DNA of 53,520 nucleotides, from the IMG/VR virus record IMGVR_UViG_3300027747_000997, positions 1-53,520 of that record. The stretch is one strand, 5' to 3'. Of this stretch, positions 11,942 to 19,730 are shown in pieces. Source of the DNA: a virus. Position 1 is the stretch's first letter. Every line of letters starts with the position of its first letter. Made by a program: the position numbers and the translations under genes. The notes under the pieces are model-generated. The model did not search any database and had not been told where the DNA came from. It worked only from the letters and a program-made list of their open reading frames with translations.

Positions 11942-12117
11942 TAGTATATACTCCCCTCTTGATTAGGTTCATTACTATTGGTACACTCAAGCTTATGGTC
12001 GGTGGCCTTTGGGCATCGTTTGTTCCCGCAGGTCGGACAGAGGCGCATACGCATAGTGAATGGTTTAAATGCAGTTAATGGTGTGCAAGTATGGCACCAA
12101 CATTCAAGTTGTTTCAT
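11941..12117 (-). CDS. Zinc-ribbon-like conserved phage protein
   Basis: 58 residues, ATG 12117 to TAA 11941-11943, ribosome site GGAGA. CWCHTC and CPTCGNKRCPKATDH-x-LEC give several Cys/His pairs for one or two zinc sites, followed by TNSNEPNQEGS. This second block is well conserved in many phages by my recollection. Function unknown. Confidence 0.78.
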   Translation of the reverse strand: MKQLECWCHTCTPLTAFKPFTMRMRLCPTCGNKRCPKATDHKLECTNSNEPNQEGSIY

Positions 12118-12377
12118 AATAAATCTCCAACGATGTTACTATATTTTTTAAGTTTCTCTAGTTTACGGGACATGGCCAGTTCTATGCCTGTCTCAGATAT
12201 AAACCCTTGTTGCTCCAATAATACCACAATGCATAGCATATCACCAATCTCCTGTTCAAGGTCTAATCGGTTATTACCATTATCACCAAACCTACGGTAT
12301 TTGGATACTGCCTGAATTACCTCGGCACATTCTTCCTGCAATATACCGAGGGTCTCCATTAATTTGTTATCACTCAT
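12114..12377 (-). CDS. MazG-like nucleotide pyrophosphohydrolase
   Basis: 87 residues, about the length of the single-domain MazG-like family. The metal-binding pattern is present: EECAEVIQAVSK (residues 15-26) and EQEIGDMLCIVVLLEQ (about 41-56), matching EExxE and ExxD. Such enzymes hydrolyse NTPs or (p)ppGpp-like nucleotides. In phages MazG is proposed to adjust the nucleotide pool or the stress alarmone; that role is inference here. Confidence 0.75.
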   Translation of the reverse strand: MSDNKLMETLGILQEECAEVIQAVSKYRRFGDNGNNRLDLEQEIGDMLCIVVLLEQQGFISETGIELAMSRKLEKLKKYSNIVGDLL

Positions 12378-12535
12378 TTAATATTACACACAGCCCGAAT
12401 CTCTGATGCATCAAAACCTGCCATCATACCGGCAACGGTGCATTTATATTGAGTTTGAGTATGATACGCCGCAACACCAATCATCATAGCAATAAATAAT
12501 AGGCCTGTGATACAGGCTAAAATTCCTTCTTTCAT
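12374..12535 (-). CDS. Small membrane protein
   Basis: 53 residues, ATG 12535 to TGA 12374-12376 (ATGA overlap with mazG). An N-terminal span (ILACITGLLFIAMMIGVAAY) then a tail with two Cys and DASEIRAVC. The two C-terminal Cys may pair outside the membrane. Function unknown. Confidence 0.65.
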   Translation of the reverse strand: MKEGILACITGLLFIAMMIGVAAYHTQTQYKCTVAGMMAGFDASEIRAVCNIK

Positions 12536-12924
12536 TTTACTTCTCCATTGTTAATATCATTTTTTAAATCGTAAATCTGCCATGCACCAGCATTTTTAAG
12601 CATTATACTAGTTGGTGCAACACCCATGCCGGCATTTGGATCCATGCCATTACTATTAAAGGGTGTGGTCGGCATATGAGGCGGTAATGTCTGTGAAGCT
12701 GACGCTTTGTGTACCTTACTTTTGTGTTTGATTATCTGTATCAATTCATTGATTTGGTTGAGGTCAGGTCTATCTTTATATGACCCGAGATAGAACCCTT
12801 CAATATTTTCCACCCCACGCAATTGTATGGGATCACTCACATAAACATATTCATTCGGGTTGTATCCCATCTTATCAATATGGTGGTTATATTCATGCCG
12901 ATTACCAGCAACAACGAATTTCAT
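12532..12924 (-). CDS. Hypothetical protein
   Basis: 130 residues. MKFVVAGNRHEYNHHIDKMG begins a possible alpha/beta fold (strand, His/Arg loop). The C-terminal half is Pro/Met/Asn-rich and probably flexible, ending in a short helix (AWQIYDLKNDI). I recall related phage proteins of unknown function. Overlaps both neighbours by 4 bp. Confidence 0.7.
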   Translation of the reverse strand: MKFVVAGNRHEYNHHIDKMGYNPNEYVYVSDPIQLRGVENIEGFYLGSYKDRPDLNQINELIQIIKHKSKVHKASASQTLPPHMPTTPFNSNGMDPNAGMGVAPTSIMLKNAGAWQIYDLKNDINNGEVK

Positions 12925-13187
12925 TCTTTATCCTCTATGCATTTCATATATTCCCGCTGCTCAAATTTCTGCTCTTGCATGGTCTTTTCACCCCAAGCCT
13001 TGCGAGGGTTCATGCAAGCAATACAATTTTTATTACCACAACCAAACATAGAACGCTTTGCATACTTGTGTGGATTGTCTACCACATTATCATAACCATA
13101 GGCCTTGGCTATCTTTACCTTTCTTACCACTTTCTTGGACTTTTGCTGTAAACGCTCTGAATGCTTGAGTTTATCATCTGTACTCAT
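12921..13187 (-). CDS. Cys-containing conserved phage protein
   Basis: 88 residues. A basic N-terminus (LQQKSKKVVRKVKIAKAYG) and a short Cys motif (CGNKNCIACMNPRKAWGEKT) that likely binds zinc. The motif is familiar from other phages' accessory regions. Function unknown. Confidence 0.73.
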   Translation of the reverse strand: MSTDDKLKHSERLQQKSKKVVRKVKIAKAYGYDNVVDNPHKYAKRSMFGCGNKNCIACMNPRKAWGEKTMQEQKFEQREYMKCIEDKE

Positions 13188-13366
13188 TTCTTAATCAATC
13201 TCTCTATCATTCTTTGTGTTTTACTAACCAATTGGCCACCATGTAATTGGTAGGCTAATATTTCAATTAAATCAACTGAATTAATTTCACCATCATAATC
13301 ATCATCAAACCATTTTTGAATCTTGTATAAACCATTTTCTTGTGTAATTTTGTATCTAACATTCAT
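13184..13366 (-). CDS. Small hypothetical protein
   Basis: 60 residues. MNVRYKITQENGLYKIQKWF, then an acidic loop DDDYDGEINSVDLIEIL and a basic C-terminal helix. DxDxDGxI resembles a half EF-hand but the context is too short to claim calcium binding. Confidence 0.62.
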   Translation of the reverse strand: MNVRYKITQENGLYKIQKWFDDDYDGEINSVDLIEILAYQLHGGQLVSKTQRMIERLIKK

Positions 13367-13980
13367 GATTTTAGCTCCGTAAGTTCACCTGTGTTACCAA
13401 TATCACCACGAATAAAGGTATTGAAGGCAAGGCTAGTTCTAAGGTTTTTGCCTTCTTTTTGTTCAACCATATGCTGCAGCTCAGATGGAAACATAACAAG
13501 GGCACCTGTACCGACAGGGAACCACCATGATTCTGAATTGTATAGATTCCATGTGGCTATATCAGGTTTGATTCTTTTGTATGCATCGGAACTATAGAAC
13601 ATGATCTTGTCTTTGTCCTTATTAGAATCAAGGTACAATACACCTGAGACCAGACTATTTGGGTGTGCATGGCGATGGTGGTATTCACCAGGTTTTGTGT
13701 AATTGATCCATGATTGTGTGATATATGGTTTAACCTTATCTTTCACACACATAATATTGGTATAATATTCGGTAACATATTCATCCAATACCTTTTTGAT
13801 ATTAGCCATCACAGGTTGATTCAAAATGTAAGTATCAACTGTGTTAACATTACCATTATTCTTTACAGTCTTGGATTGTTGTTGTTTAAAGAACGCCAGT
13901 TCTTCTTTAGTGTATGCTCGACCCATTTCACCAAACATAACAGGTGTCGGGAATAGGCCATGTACGATTGGTGTAATCAT
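13363..13980 (-). CDS. 2-oxoglutarate/Fe(II) oxygenase superfamily protein
   Basis: 205 residues. SWINYTKPGEYHHRHAHPNS and VSGVLYLDS (middle) followed by LVMFPSELQHMVEQ and an Arg-containing strand (RTSLAFNTFI) fit the double-stranded beta-helix of 2OG oxygenases, with metal ligands in the HxH region and the distal His of LQHMV. These proteins are common in T4-type phages of aquatic bacteria. The substrate is unknown. Start overlaps the previous stop. Confidence 0.8.
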   Translation of the reverse strand: MITPIVHGLFPTPVMFGEMGRAYTKEELAFFKQQQSKTVKNNGNVNTVDTYILNQPVMANIKKVLDEYVTEYYTNIMCVKDKVKPYITQSWINYTKPGEYHHRHAHPNSLVSGVLYLDSNKDKDKIMFYSSDAYKRIKPDIATWNLYNSESWWFPVGTGALVMFPSELQHMVEQKEGKNLRTSLAFNTFIRGDIGNTGELTELKS

Positions 13981-14261
13981 ATAAGTTTCTCTAATCTAAG
14001 TGTTTTGACTTGATTATCGGGTAGAACAAAGGCTCTTGCTCTGAATGATGCTGTACCTGAAAGTATATCTTCAGATTTAGTAAACTCAACGAGTTTGAGC
14101 TCAATCATAGCTTCAGCTATTTTATGTGCAAGTCTTTGTTTGATTTCATTTTCGGTCATGGTTCGACCAATTGTATCATAGTCACGAAGTTCCCATTGGC
14201 AAACTAAGGCCTTGCCGATGAGGTCAAACGATTTGATTTCTATTTGAGGGAGGTTGTTCAT
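13977..14261 (-). CDS. Hypothetical protein
   Basis: 94 residues. It has an N-terminal strand region (IEIKSFDLIGKALVCQWEL) and a middle helix (EIKQRLAHKIAEAMIEL). No family recognised. It overlaps the oxygenase gene by 4 bp. Confidence 0.65.
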   Translation of the reverse strand: MNNLPQIEIKSFDLIGKALVCQWELRDYDTIGRTMTENEIKQRLAHKIAEAMIELKLVEFTKSEDILSGTASFRARAFVLPDNQVKTLRLEKLI

Positions 14262-14294
14262 AATATAGTCCTAATGTCACCAGTATATCATAGT

Positions 14295-14909
14295 CTATAA
14301 AAACTTGCGGCAAGGATGAAAGAACATTGCCACAAATTTCTTACCGTCTTTAGATGCAGCATCTAATTTGTACCCAATGTTGATTACTACCGCACGATCA
14401 ATTGTATAGAACCATTTCATCTTGTACCACCAACCAATCTGGCCTTTTGAATTGGTTACTTTCCAAAAACTAGAGTGACTAGTCTTAGTACCCCATAATT
14501 CATTGTTATCTCTTGCAACCAAATATACCATGTCGTTTGAATCATAACCAAGGCTCTGACCGAACCCATATGCAGGGTTGCGACACAACCATAATATACG
14601 ATAGGCATAACGCACCAACCAATTTGTATCATAATCATACCTGCGTAGGAATTTTATTACACCACTCTGAAGTTCATAGTCGGCATAGTACATTTCATCA
14701 GCAGGTGCATCCGGTGTACTGAACCCTTTGAATATAGGCAATAGAAAGTCTCTCTTGAGGCCTGGATGTAATGATGGGAAACCTGTAACTTCTGATTCTT
14801 CTGCCTTGTATGTAAACAAAGCGATGATAGGTGAAAATACAATTGTCACCAGATCCAATAATAATAGTGCAGGCACCTTCAGTACCCATAATAGGATAGA
14901 TAATAACAT
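14295..14909 (-). CDS. Membrane-anchored phage protein
   Basis: 204 residues. A long N-terminal hydrophobic region (LLSILLWVLKVPALLLLDLV, continuing to about residue 32) anchors a globular domain rich in Tyr and Trp (YRILWLCRNPAYGFGQSLGY; SKGQIGWWYKMKWFYT). I recall a phage family of this shape with unknown function. Possibly an envelope-located protein. Confidence 0.72.
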   Translation of the reverse strand: MLLSILLWVLKVPALLLLDLVTIVFSPIIALFTYKAEESEVTGFPSLHPGLKRDFLLPIFKGFSTPDAPADEMYYADYELQSGVIKFLRRYDYDTNWLVRYAYRILWLCRNPAYGFGQSLGYDSNDMVYLVARDNNELWGTKTSHSSFWKVTNSKGQIGWWYKMKWFYTIDRAVVINIGYKLDAASKDGKKFVAMFFHPCRKFL

Positions 14910-14928
14910 TTTTTATTCCTTTTCTTGG

Positions 14929-14934
14929 ATTATA
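14929..14934 (-). promoter_or_regulatory. Possible -10 element
   Basis: Minus-strand TATAAT in AGTATAATCC, 20 bp upstream of ATG 14909 and downstream of two hairpins. No recognisable -35, so the promoter class is unknown. Confidence 0.35.
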
Positions 14935-14942
14935 CTATTGTT

Positions 14943-14964
14943 CCATTACTTATAGTGGTAATGG
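14943..14964 (-). terminator. Second hairpin after the 15006-15224 gene
   Basis: CCATTAC and GTAATGG arms (7 bp) with an 8-nt loop. It follows the stronger hairpin at 14968-14990 in the direction of leftward transcription. Confidence 0.4.
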
Positions 14965-14967
14965 TAC

Positions 14968-14990
14968 AAACCCACCAGAAAGGTGGGTTT
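14968..14990 (-). terminator. Intrinsic terminator
   Basis: Perfect 9-bp stem (AAACCCACC/GGTGGGTTT) with a 5-nt loop, 15 bp after the stop of 15006-15224. The minus-strand stem ends in GGTTT-like bases, a short T-run; the plus strand has TTTATTT, so it may work both ways. Confidence 0.75.
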
Positions 14991-15005
14991 ATTTGAGACA
15001 ATTGC

Positions 15006-15224
15006 CTATACTGACAATTCTTCTTGTGGATCTTTTGAGGTCACAAAATTGACATACTCTACTGCATCATCTTCCTCTGTAAAATACCGAACGATGGTCT
15101 GTCCGGTATATAATGAGGTGAACAACAATAAAATATTACAATTTCGATATACGGAAAACTTAATAGCCCACCCGTTGCGGGATACAGGGCTAAAACTTTT
15201 TGATTTAGCCTTTATTTCCAACAT
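15006..15224 (-). CDS. Hypothetical protein
   Basis: 72 residues from ATG 15224, which overlaps the end of the preceding gene; the ribosome site is weak. MLEIKAKSKSFSPVSRNGWA, then a beta-rich stretch (NILLLFTSLYTGQTIVRYF) and an acidic helix. Last gene before the terminator. Function unknown. Confidence 0.62.
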   Translation of the reverse strand: MLEIKAKSKSFSPVSRNGWAIKFSVYRNCNILLLFTSLYTGQTIVRYFTEEDDAVEYVNFVTSKDPQEELSV

Positions 15225-15462
15225 AAGCAAATGACTTGAGTTTTCCGGTTTTGACGATTTCTTTTGCATTTTCGCTACATTCTTTAACAATATCTATTAC
15301 CTTACTGGTGTATGTAGTAAATGTAGAATTTGTAAGTTGGTCAAATGATTTGATGTTGGACACCTGAAATGCTTCAATAGTATTTAATACTGATTCAGCA
15401 TATGATTTAATTTTGGCGTCAAATTGACTGACCATTGATTGTGGGTTAAACATATTAAACAT
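15205..15462 (-). CDS. Helical, phasin-like small protein
   Basis: 85 residues. Pattern MFNMFNPQSMVSQFDAKIKS followed by amphipathic helix residues (NIKSFDQLTNSTFTTYTSKV) resembles phasins that coat polyhydroxyalkanoate granules. This is a loose similarity; a generic helical protein is equally possible. Confidence 0.55.
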   Translation of the reverse strand: MFNMFNPQSMVSQFDAKIKSYAESVLNTIEAFQVSNIKSFDQLTNSTFTTYTSKVIDIVKECSENAKEIVKTGKLKSFAYVGNKG

Positions 15463-15463
15463 A

Positions 15464-15559
15464 TTATTTTCCTGTTTTAGTGTAGTATTCGATTCGTTGC
15501 AATCTGGCTTCTACGATTGCTGTAAATAGAACGGTGAAATATTTTGAAATTGTTTGCAT
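15464..15559 (-). CDS. 31-residue small protein
   Basis: ATG 15559 with AGGAAT upstream, stop TAA 15464-15466 just before the next gene. MQTISKYFTVLFTAIVEARL then a basic end. It is amphipathic and may associate with membrane. Confidence 0.5.
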   Translation of the reverse strand: MQTISKYFTVLFTAIVEARLQRIEYYTKTGK

Positions 15560-15567
15560 GGCTATTC

Positions 15568-15699
15568 CTAATTAAATTTGGTTTGCGTATAGATTCTCAT
15601 TAAATTCTCAACTTCTGAAATAGTCTGAGGATTATTCTTTAGAATAAATGCCTCAAACTGACACTTTGGTTTTAAATAAGATAAAAGTTTCTTAATCAT
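15568..15699 (-). CDS. 43-residue small protein
   Basis: ATG 15699 with AAGGAC upstream, stop TAG 15568-15570. Basic start (MIKKLLSYLKPKCQFEAFIL), then NNPQTISEVENLMRIY, a pattern I recall in short phage proteins. First gene leftward of the homing-endonuclease insertion. Confidence 0.6.
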   Translation of the reverse strand: MIKKLLSYLKPKCQFEAFILKNNPQTISEVENLMRIYTQTKFN

Positions 15700-15761
15700 A
15701 AATTGTCCTTACTAAGTATTTTAATAGGTATCGTTTGTACTAATACTTTTATTTAGACAAT

Positions 15762-15767
15762 ATTATA
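15762..15767 (-). promoter_or_regulatory. Possible -10 element for the small-gene operon
   Basis: Minus-strand TATAAT in GCAGTATAATATTG, 63 bp upstream of ATG 15699. No early-type -35; it could be a middle promoter. Weak evidence. Confidence 0.35.
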
Positions 15768-15812
15768 CTGCAAACGCACATTTTTTTAGGTATATTTGAA
15801 ATTAACAACTGT

Positions 15813-15820
15813 TATAAATA
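15813..15820 (+). promoter_or_regulatory. T4-type late promoter
   Basis: TATAAATA on the plus strand, exact match to the T4 late consensus. A start point about 15826-15828 would fall at the base of the hairpin at 15824-15853. It serves the homing-endonuclease-like gene. Confidence 0.72.
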
Positions 15821-15823
15821 GGT

Positions 15824-15853
15824 GTAGGTCACCGAGCTGTAACTCGTACCTAC
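15824..15853 (+). promoter_or_regulatory. Leader hairpin of the homing-endonuclease-like gene
   Basis: Outer stem GTAGGT/ACCTAC and inner stem CGAG/CTCG with loop CTGTAA, 25 nt before the start codon and upstream of the ribosome site TAAAGGA (15864-15870). It may stabilise the mRNA or limit translation. Confidence 0.5.
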
Positions 15854-15878
15854 TCTAACATTGTAAAGGAATGCCAGC

Positions 15879-16505
15879 ATGAATATTTATAAATCGCCAA
15901 CACAGCGACAAATTGACAATTTCAAACCAACATTTTTATACTTAAAACGCCATAAGGATACTAAACTTTATTATTTTGGAAAAACTGCTACATCCGATCC
16001 TGTAAAATACAACGGTTCTGGTAAATATTGGAAAAACCATTTGAAAAAATATGGCAAAAATATTGAAACTGTTTGGTACCAGAAATTTTACGACATACAG
16101 AAGTTAATTGGTTTTGCTTCAGCGTTTTCAGAAATTTTTGATATATCAAATTCAGAATTGTTTGCAAATTTATGTGAAGAAAATGGTTTAGATGGTGGAG
16201 ATCCAGGTAAAGCCGCATCAAAAAAAACTAGTCTTGCTCTGAAAGGCAGAAAACAGCCTCAATCTAGTATAGATAAACGAAAGAAAACCCTTTCAGAGAA
16301 TCCTATCATTTTTACAGAAAGTCGTAAACAAAAAATATCAAAATCTTTAACTGGTAAAAAATTATCACAAAAACACATTGAAGCTATGAAACTTGGTTCA
16401 AAAACTGAAAAAAGCGTAGAATCTAGGAAACTTAATTTTGACAGAACCGGTAAAATACCTTGGAATAAAGGTATTAAAACCGGTAATAAAAACTTAATCT
16501 CCTAA
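15879..16505 (+). CDS. Putative homing endonuclease with NUMOD-like tail
   Basis: 208 residues, the only convincing plus-strand gene. An N-terminal domain with YLKRHKDTKLYYFGKTA and NGSGKYWKNHLKKYG resembles Seg/GIY-YIG-type enzymes of T4-like phages, though the classic GIY-YIG residues are altered. Two later blocks, GRKQPQSSIDKRKK and GKKLSQKHIEAMKLG, and an end with WNKGIKTG, look like repeated NUMOD3-type DNA-binding modules. It has its own late promoter and its 3' end overlaps the convergent phoH by 12 bp, as expected for an inserted selfish gene. Confidence 0.72.
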   Translation: MNIYKSPTQRQIDNFKPTFLYLKRHKDTKLYYFGKTATSDPVKYNGSGKYWKNHLKKYGKNIETVWYQKFYDIQKLIGFASAFSEIFDISNSELFANLCEENGLDGGDPGKAASKKTSLALKGRKQPQSSIDKRKKTLSENPIIFTESRKQKISKSLTGKKLSQKHIEAMKLGSKTEKSVESRKLNFDRTGKIPWNKGIKTGNKNLIS

Positions 16506-17237
16506 TTTTTCGCAAGCTATAATCCAAGATTTAACCAATGAAGATCGGCAGATATCTTCAGGAGTAAAATGAATCCTACTGAATTCAGGCATGGTTTCAG
16601 CAACCCTAAGAAAATCACCTAATCCGGAAATATCGTGTTTATTCTTAATTAGATCATTTTGTTTTGTGTCACCACAGAAAATTATCTTGGATCTGTAACC
16701 AACTCTAGTCACAATAGAAGATAACTCGTGGAATGTCATTGATTGACATTCATCAACTACTACAATAGCATCATCAAAAGTACAACCTCTAAGAAAACTT
16801 GTACTTACAAATTGAATAAAATCCTGTTCACAAAGTCTCTGGTAAGCATCTTTGCGACCAAATAGAGTTTCGCAAATTTGGTGATAAGGTTGTTCATATA
16901 AACTCATCTTATCTTCGACCGATCCTGGAGTAAATCCCATGTCTCGGCCTTGAACAGCTGACCGCACAATGATAACCTTTTTGAAAGGATTGGACTTATC
17001 CAATACTTCTTCTAAAGCTTTGTATAAAGCAATAAAAGATTTACCCACACCAGCTGATCCTGACAACATCATAAAGTAGTCTTGTCTCTTGTATGCATCA
17101 AAAAATAGTTTCTGATTCTCAGTCAATGGGTCAAATGTCTTTAGGTCATCTATCCTGATCTTCAGTTGTGTACCAGGTCGTGGTGTTGTAGGTTTAGGTT
17201 CTACAAAGGTGTCGGTTGTTTGCTGCTTTCTGGCCAT
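16494..17237 (-). CDS. phoH: PhoH-like ATPase
   Basis: 247 residues from ATG 17237, which has TAGGA upstream; an upstream in-frame ATG lies inside the GIY-YIG gene and is not used. Walker A is GSAGVGKS (about residues 60-67) and Walker B is AIVVVDECQ. Later motifs SKIIFCGDTKQND fit the PhoH/RNA-helicase-like P-loop family. PhoH is widespread in phages of aquatic bacteria; its exact role is unsettled. The gene overlaps its neighbour's 3' end. Confidence 0.9.
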   Translation of the reverse strand: MARKQQTTDTFVEPKPTTPRPGTQLKIRIDDLKTFDPLTENQKLFFDAYKRQDYFMMLSGSAGVGKSFIALYKALEEVLDKSNPFKKVIIVRSAVQGRDMGFTPGSVEDKMSLYEQPYHQICETLFGRKDAYQRLCEQDFIQFVSTSFLRGCTFDDAIVVVDECQSMTFHELSSIVTRVGYRSKIIFCGDTKQNDLIKNKHDISGLGDFLRVAETMPEFSRIHFTPEDICRSSLVKSWIIACEKLGD

Positions 17238-17647
17238 TTTAGTTTTCCTAATACATGGGTTTTGTGAATCTTGCAAGTTACCCAAGAGTTATAATACTGG
17301 TCACTCAATAGGGCGTGCCTGTTAAAAATCTCAAATGTTTCTAAATAATTACATTCGGATCTAGTCTTACAAAGGTGTAGTATCTCTCTAGTAAATTTGT
17401 CCTCTCCTTCATGTTTAACTTCTGCTTGCAATTCTGTATTGCTTCCCCAATACTCTAGCCAATCACTGGCCTTCCGTACCTTTTTCTTTTTACCCTTGAT
17501 TTGACGATAACCAGCCTTAGTGAACAATTTCTTGCCCACATACCGTTTACCTGTTTGAATATTGGTGATAAGATACACATAGCCAATGTTATCGGCTATG
17601 TGTTCTTCTTTGAATTCTTCTGCTGTATTATGATAAAACCAAGTCAA
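17201..17647 (-). CDS. GIY-YIG endonuclease-like protein
   Basis: 148 residues with a TTG start at 17647, supported by GAGGA seven bases upstream. The GIY-YIG core is clear (GYVYLITNIQTGKRYVGKK, residues 22-40) with later basic residues, EYWGSN, and ETFEIF supplying the Glu region. I recall this gene in T4-type phages of aquatic hosts, where it may be a resident nuclease rather than a mobile one. The last 13 codons overlap phoH. Confidence 0.82.
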   Translation of the reverse strand: MTWFYHNTAEEFKEEHIADNIGYVYLITNIQTGKRYVGKKLFTKAGYRQIKGKKKKVRKASDWLEYWGSNTELQAEVKHEGEDKFTREILHLCKTRSECNYLETFEIFNRHALLSDQYYNSWVTCKIHKTHVLGKLKWPESSKQPTPL

Positions 17648-17649
17648 TA

Positions 17650-17796
17650 TTATTCCTCGTCTTGTTCCAACTCATTCTCTAGTATATATTCTGCACAGAA
17701 GGGACAAAACTTTGGATCATCTTCACATAACAACTCATCATAATCAATTGTAAATTTAGAATCACAATTTGAACAATGGTGCTTTAAACTTTTCAT
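17650..17796 (-). CDS. 48-residue zinc-ribbon protein
   Basis: ATG 17796 to TAA 17650-17652. Two CxxC pairs (CSNC and CPFC) separated by an acidic stretch form a classic zinc ribbon; the C-terminus is Glu/Asp-rich. Similar small proteins occur in T4-type phages. It may bind nucleic acid or RNA polymerase, but that is a guess. Confidence 0.72.
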   Translation of the reverse strand: MKSLKHHCSNCDSKFTIDYDELLCEDDPKFCPFCAEYILENELEQDEE

Positions 17797-17910
17797 TTAT
17801 TTACCAAAATATGATTTAATTTTTGCCTGTGCGGCTACAGCCCAAAATGGTTGCGGAAAATTCCACCCAACAAAAACACCAACTGCGGACCAAAATAGAA
17901 TTTCTAGCAT
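17797..17910 (-). CDS. 37-residue membrane peptide
   Basis: ATG 17910 with GGAGA upstream, TAA 17797-17799 abutting the next start. MLEILFWSAVGVFVGWNF then PFWAVAAQAKIKSYFGK; one hydrophobic segment. Function unknown. Confidence 0.6.
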   Translation of the reverse strand: MLEILFWSAVGVFVGWNFPQPFWAVAAQAKIKSYFGK

Positions 17911-17926
17911 TTAAATCTCCTTGTTA

Positions 17927-18730
17927 TCATTTACATTTACTATGTTTTTCTTTGAGTGCTGCATCAAAATTGACAGGCCATAGTGGCAATTTTGAGTTCT
18001 TATTTGCATTGGACGGCACAGGTATTACCATACCGGCATACTTCTCAATCTCCGCAACCGTTGTTTGTACAGATGATATATTAGAACCTAATCCATTCTT
18101 ATGTGGAAATAGAAAAGCGAAAGTCTCTCCTGTTTGAGTATCTATAACAACTTTGAAAAACGCTTTAGGAACAACAACTTTATTCACACCTATGGATGGG
18201 TCTCCGTATGCATATATTGGTCCAGTCGTAATTTGTAATGTGTGATTGCGCTGCCAAGCCCATACACGAACATCAGTTTCTAATACCTTCCAAATACCAC
18301 GATTAAGGTTTGGTAATTGTGGAGACATATTGGTCATTAAAAATGATTCTAACTGAATATATTGGTCATATGATAAATCACCATCAGGAACATTATGTCC
18401 CTTATCATATCCTGTATCTGCATAGTCATCTGGTGTAGACCTTTTGTCTTTAGGTAAGGACACATCAGTAGCAAATGAATTAGTGCGTGGCCAACAACCC
18501 AACGCATTCTCAGGTTTTAGTGTGTATACTACATAAACAGGAATCTTTGCAATATTATCATATACAGTATAGTAACCGTGCCGACAAATGGATGTTGTGT
18601 CTTTCTTTTGTATCACTGGTGCACCATAAGGTACAAACTGAGCACATGATTGGACAGGCAATGGTGCCTGTTGATCCCAACCAAACGCTGAAGGTACCAC
18701 AAATAGTAATGTTAATAATAGATGTTTCAT
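17927..18730 (-). CDS. Secreted DNA/RNA non-specific endonuclease
   Basis: 267 residues from ATG 18730 with AAGGAT upstream. An N-terminal signal peptide (MKHLLLTLLFVVPSAFGWDQ) predicts export. The catalytic core is visible as GYDKGHNVPDGD, a DKGH version of the DRGH motif of the bacterial EndA/NUC1 family, with Asn in MTNMSPQ downstream as a metal ligand. It could degrade DNA in the periplasm, for example from competing phages or for nucleotide salvage. The role is inferred. Confidence 0.8.
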   Translation of the reverse strand: MKHLLLTLLFVVPSAFGWDQQAPLPVQSCAQFVPYGAPVIQKKDTTSICRHGYYTVYDNIAKIPVYVVYTLKPENALGCWPRTNSFATDVSLPKDKRSTPDDYADTGYDKGHNVPDGDLSYDQYIQLESFLMTNMSPQLPNLNRGIWKVLETDVRVWAWQRNHTLQITTGPIYAYGDPSIGVNKVVVPKAFFKVVIDTQTGETFAFLFPHKNGLGSNISSVQTTVAEIEKYAGMVIPVPSNANKNSKLPLWPVNFDAALKEKHSKCK

Positions 18731-18731
18731 T

Positions 18732-19730
18732 TTAATCCTTATTAGCACTACCCCACACATCATTCCATGTACCACTCAATGCACCCTTCGCATAGTCGGT
18801 AGCACGATTCTCAAAGAAATTGGTGTGAGTCGGTGCGTTAATCATTACTTCCACCCACGGTAATGGGTTGCGTTTGACTTTGAAAATGCCTTTCATGCCT
18901 AGGCCAATCAATCGTCTATCTGCTATATATCTAATATATTTCTTTACATCTTCTTTAGTGAGGTTTTCACCTTCTACAATACCAAAGGCTAGGTCAATAA
19001 ACCTATCTTCTAGTTCAACCATTTTCTCTGCAATGGCGTATATACTTGATTTCAGTTCATCATTCCAAATCTCTGGGTTCTCGTTAATATAGGTCTTAAA
19101 CAACTTCATCATGTTCTCAGCGTGCATTGTTTCATCAACAATAGACCAAGTAATGATTTGACCCATGCCCTTCATCTTACCGTGACGAGGAAAGTTTAGT
19201 AACATAATAAAGGAACTAAACAACTGCATACCCTCTGTGAATGCTGAGAACACCGCAATGTGACGAGCTGTGTTCTCTTTTGTGCCATTCTTGTCTGAAA
19301 TATCTAGAACATAATCATGTTTGTCTTTCATCTCCTGATACTGTAGAAATTCATTGTATGTGGTATCAGGCAAACCAAGTGTTTCAATCAGGTGTGAGTA
19401 TGCAGCAATATGTAATGCCTCACGAGCCGCAAAGCCCATCAACATCATACGAACCTCTGGTTGTGGGAAATATGGTAAATAGTTCTTTACATAACCACCT
19501 GCTACATCAATATCACCTTGAGTAAAGAATCGGAAGATATGTGTTAGAAATTGTTTCTCACCTTCTGTTAGTTTCTTTTTCCAATCTTTAACATCTTCAA
19601 GCATTGGTACTTCTGAGTGAATCCAATGCGACTGCTCATGTTTTAACCATGCATCATATGCCCAAGGATAGTTAAATGGCTTAAAACTATCTCTTGCATC
19701 TGTAATTTTACTTTCTATTTTCTTAATCAT
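18732..19730 (-). CDS. nrdB: Ribonucleotide reductase small subunit
   Basis: 332 residues from ATG 19730; an earlier in-frame ATG at 19742 overlaps the neighbour more. Class I beta subunit: the di-iron ligands sit in REALHIAAYSHLIE, EGMQLFSSFI and VDETMHAENMMKLF. It generates the radical for NrdA to reduce ribonucleotides to deoxyribonucleotides. Somewhat shorter than the T4 protein. It follows the unknown gene 19723 and ends beside the secreted nuclease. Confidence 0.93.
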   Translation of the reverse strand: MIKKIESKITDARDSFKPFNYPWAYDAWLKHEQSHWIHSEVPMLEDVKDWKKKLTEGEKQFLTHIFRFFTQGDIDVAGGYVKNYLPYFPQPEVRMMLMGFAAREALHIAAYSHLIETLGLPDTTYNEFLQYQEMKDKHDYVLDISDKNGTKENTARHIAVFSAFTEGMQLFSSFIMLLNFPRHGKMKGMGQIITWSIVDETMHAENMMKLFKTYINENPEIWNDELKSSIYAIAEKMVELEDRFIDLAFGIVEGENLTKEDVKKYIRYIADRRLIGLGMKGIFKVKRNPLPWVEVMINAPTHTNFFENRATDYAKGALSGTWNDVWGSANKD

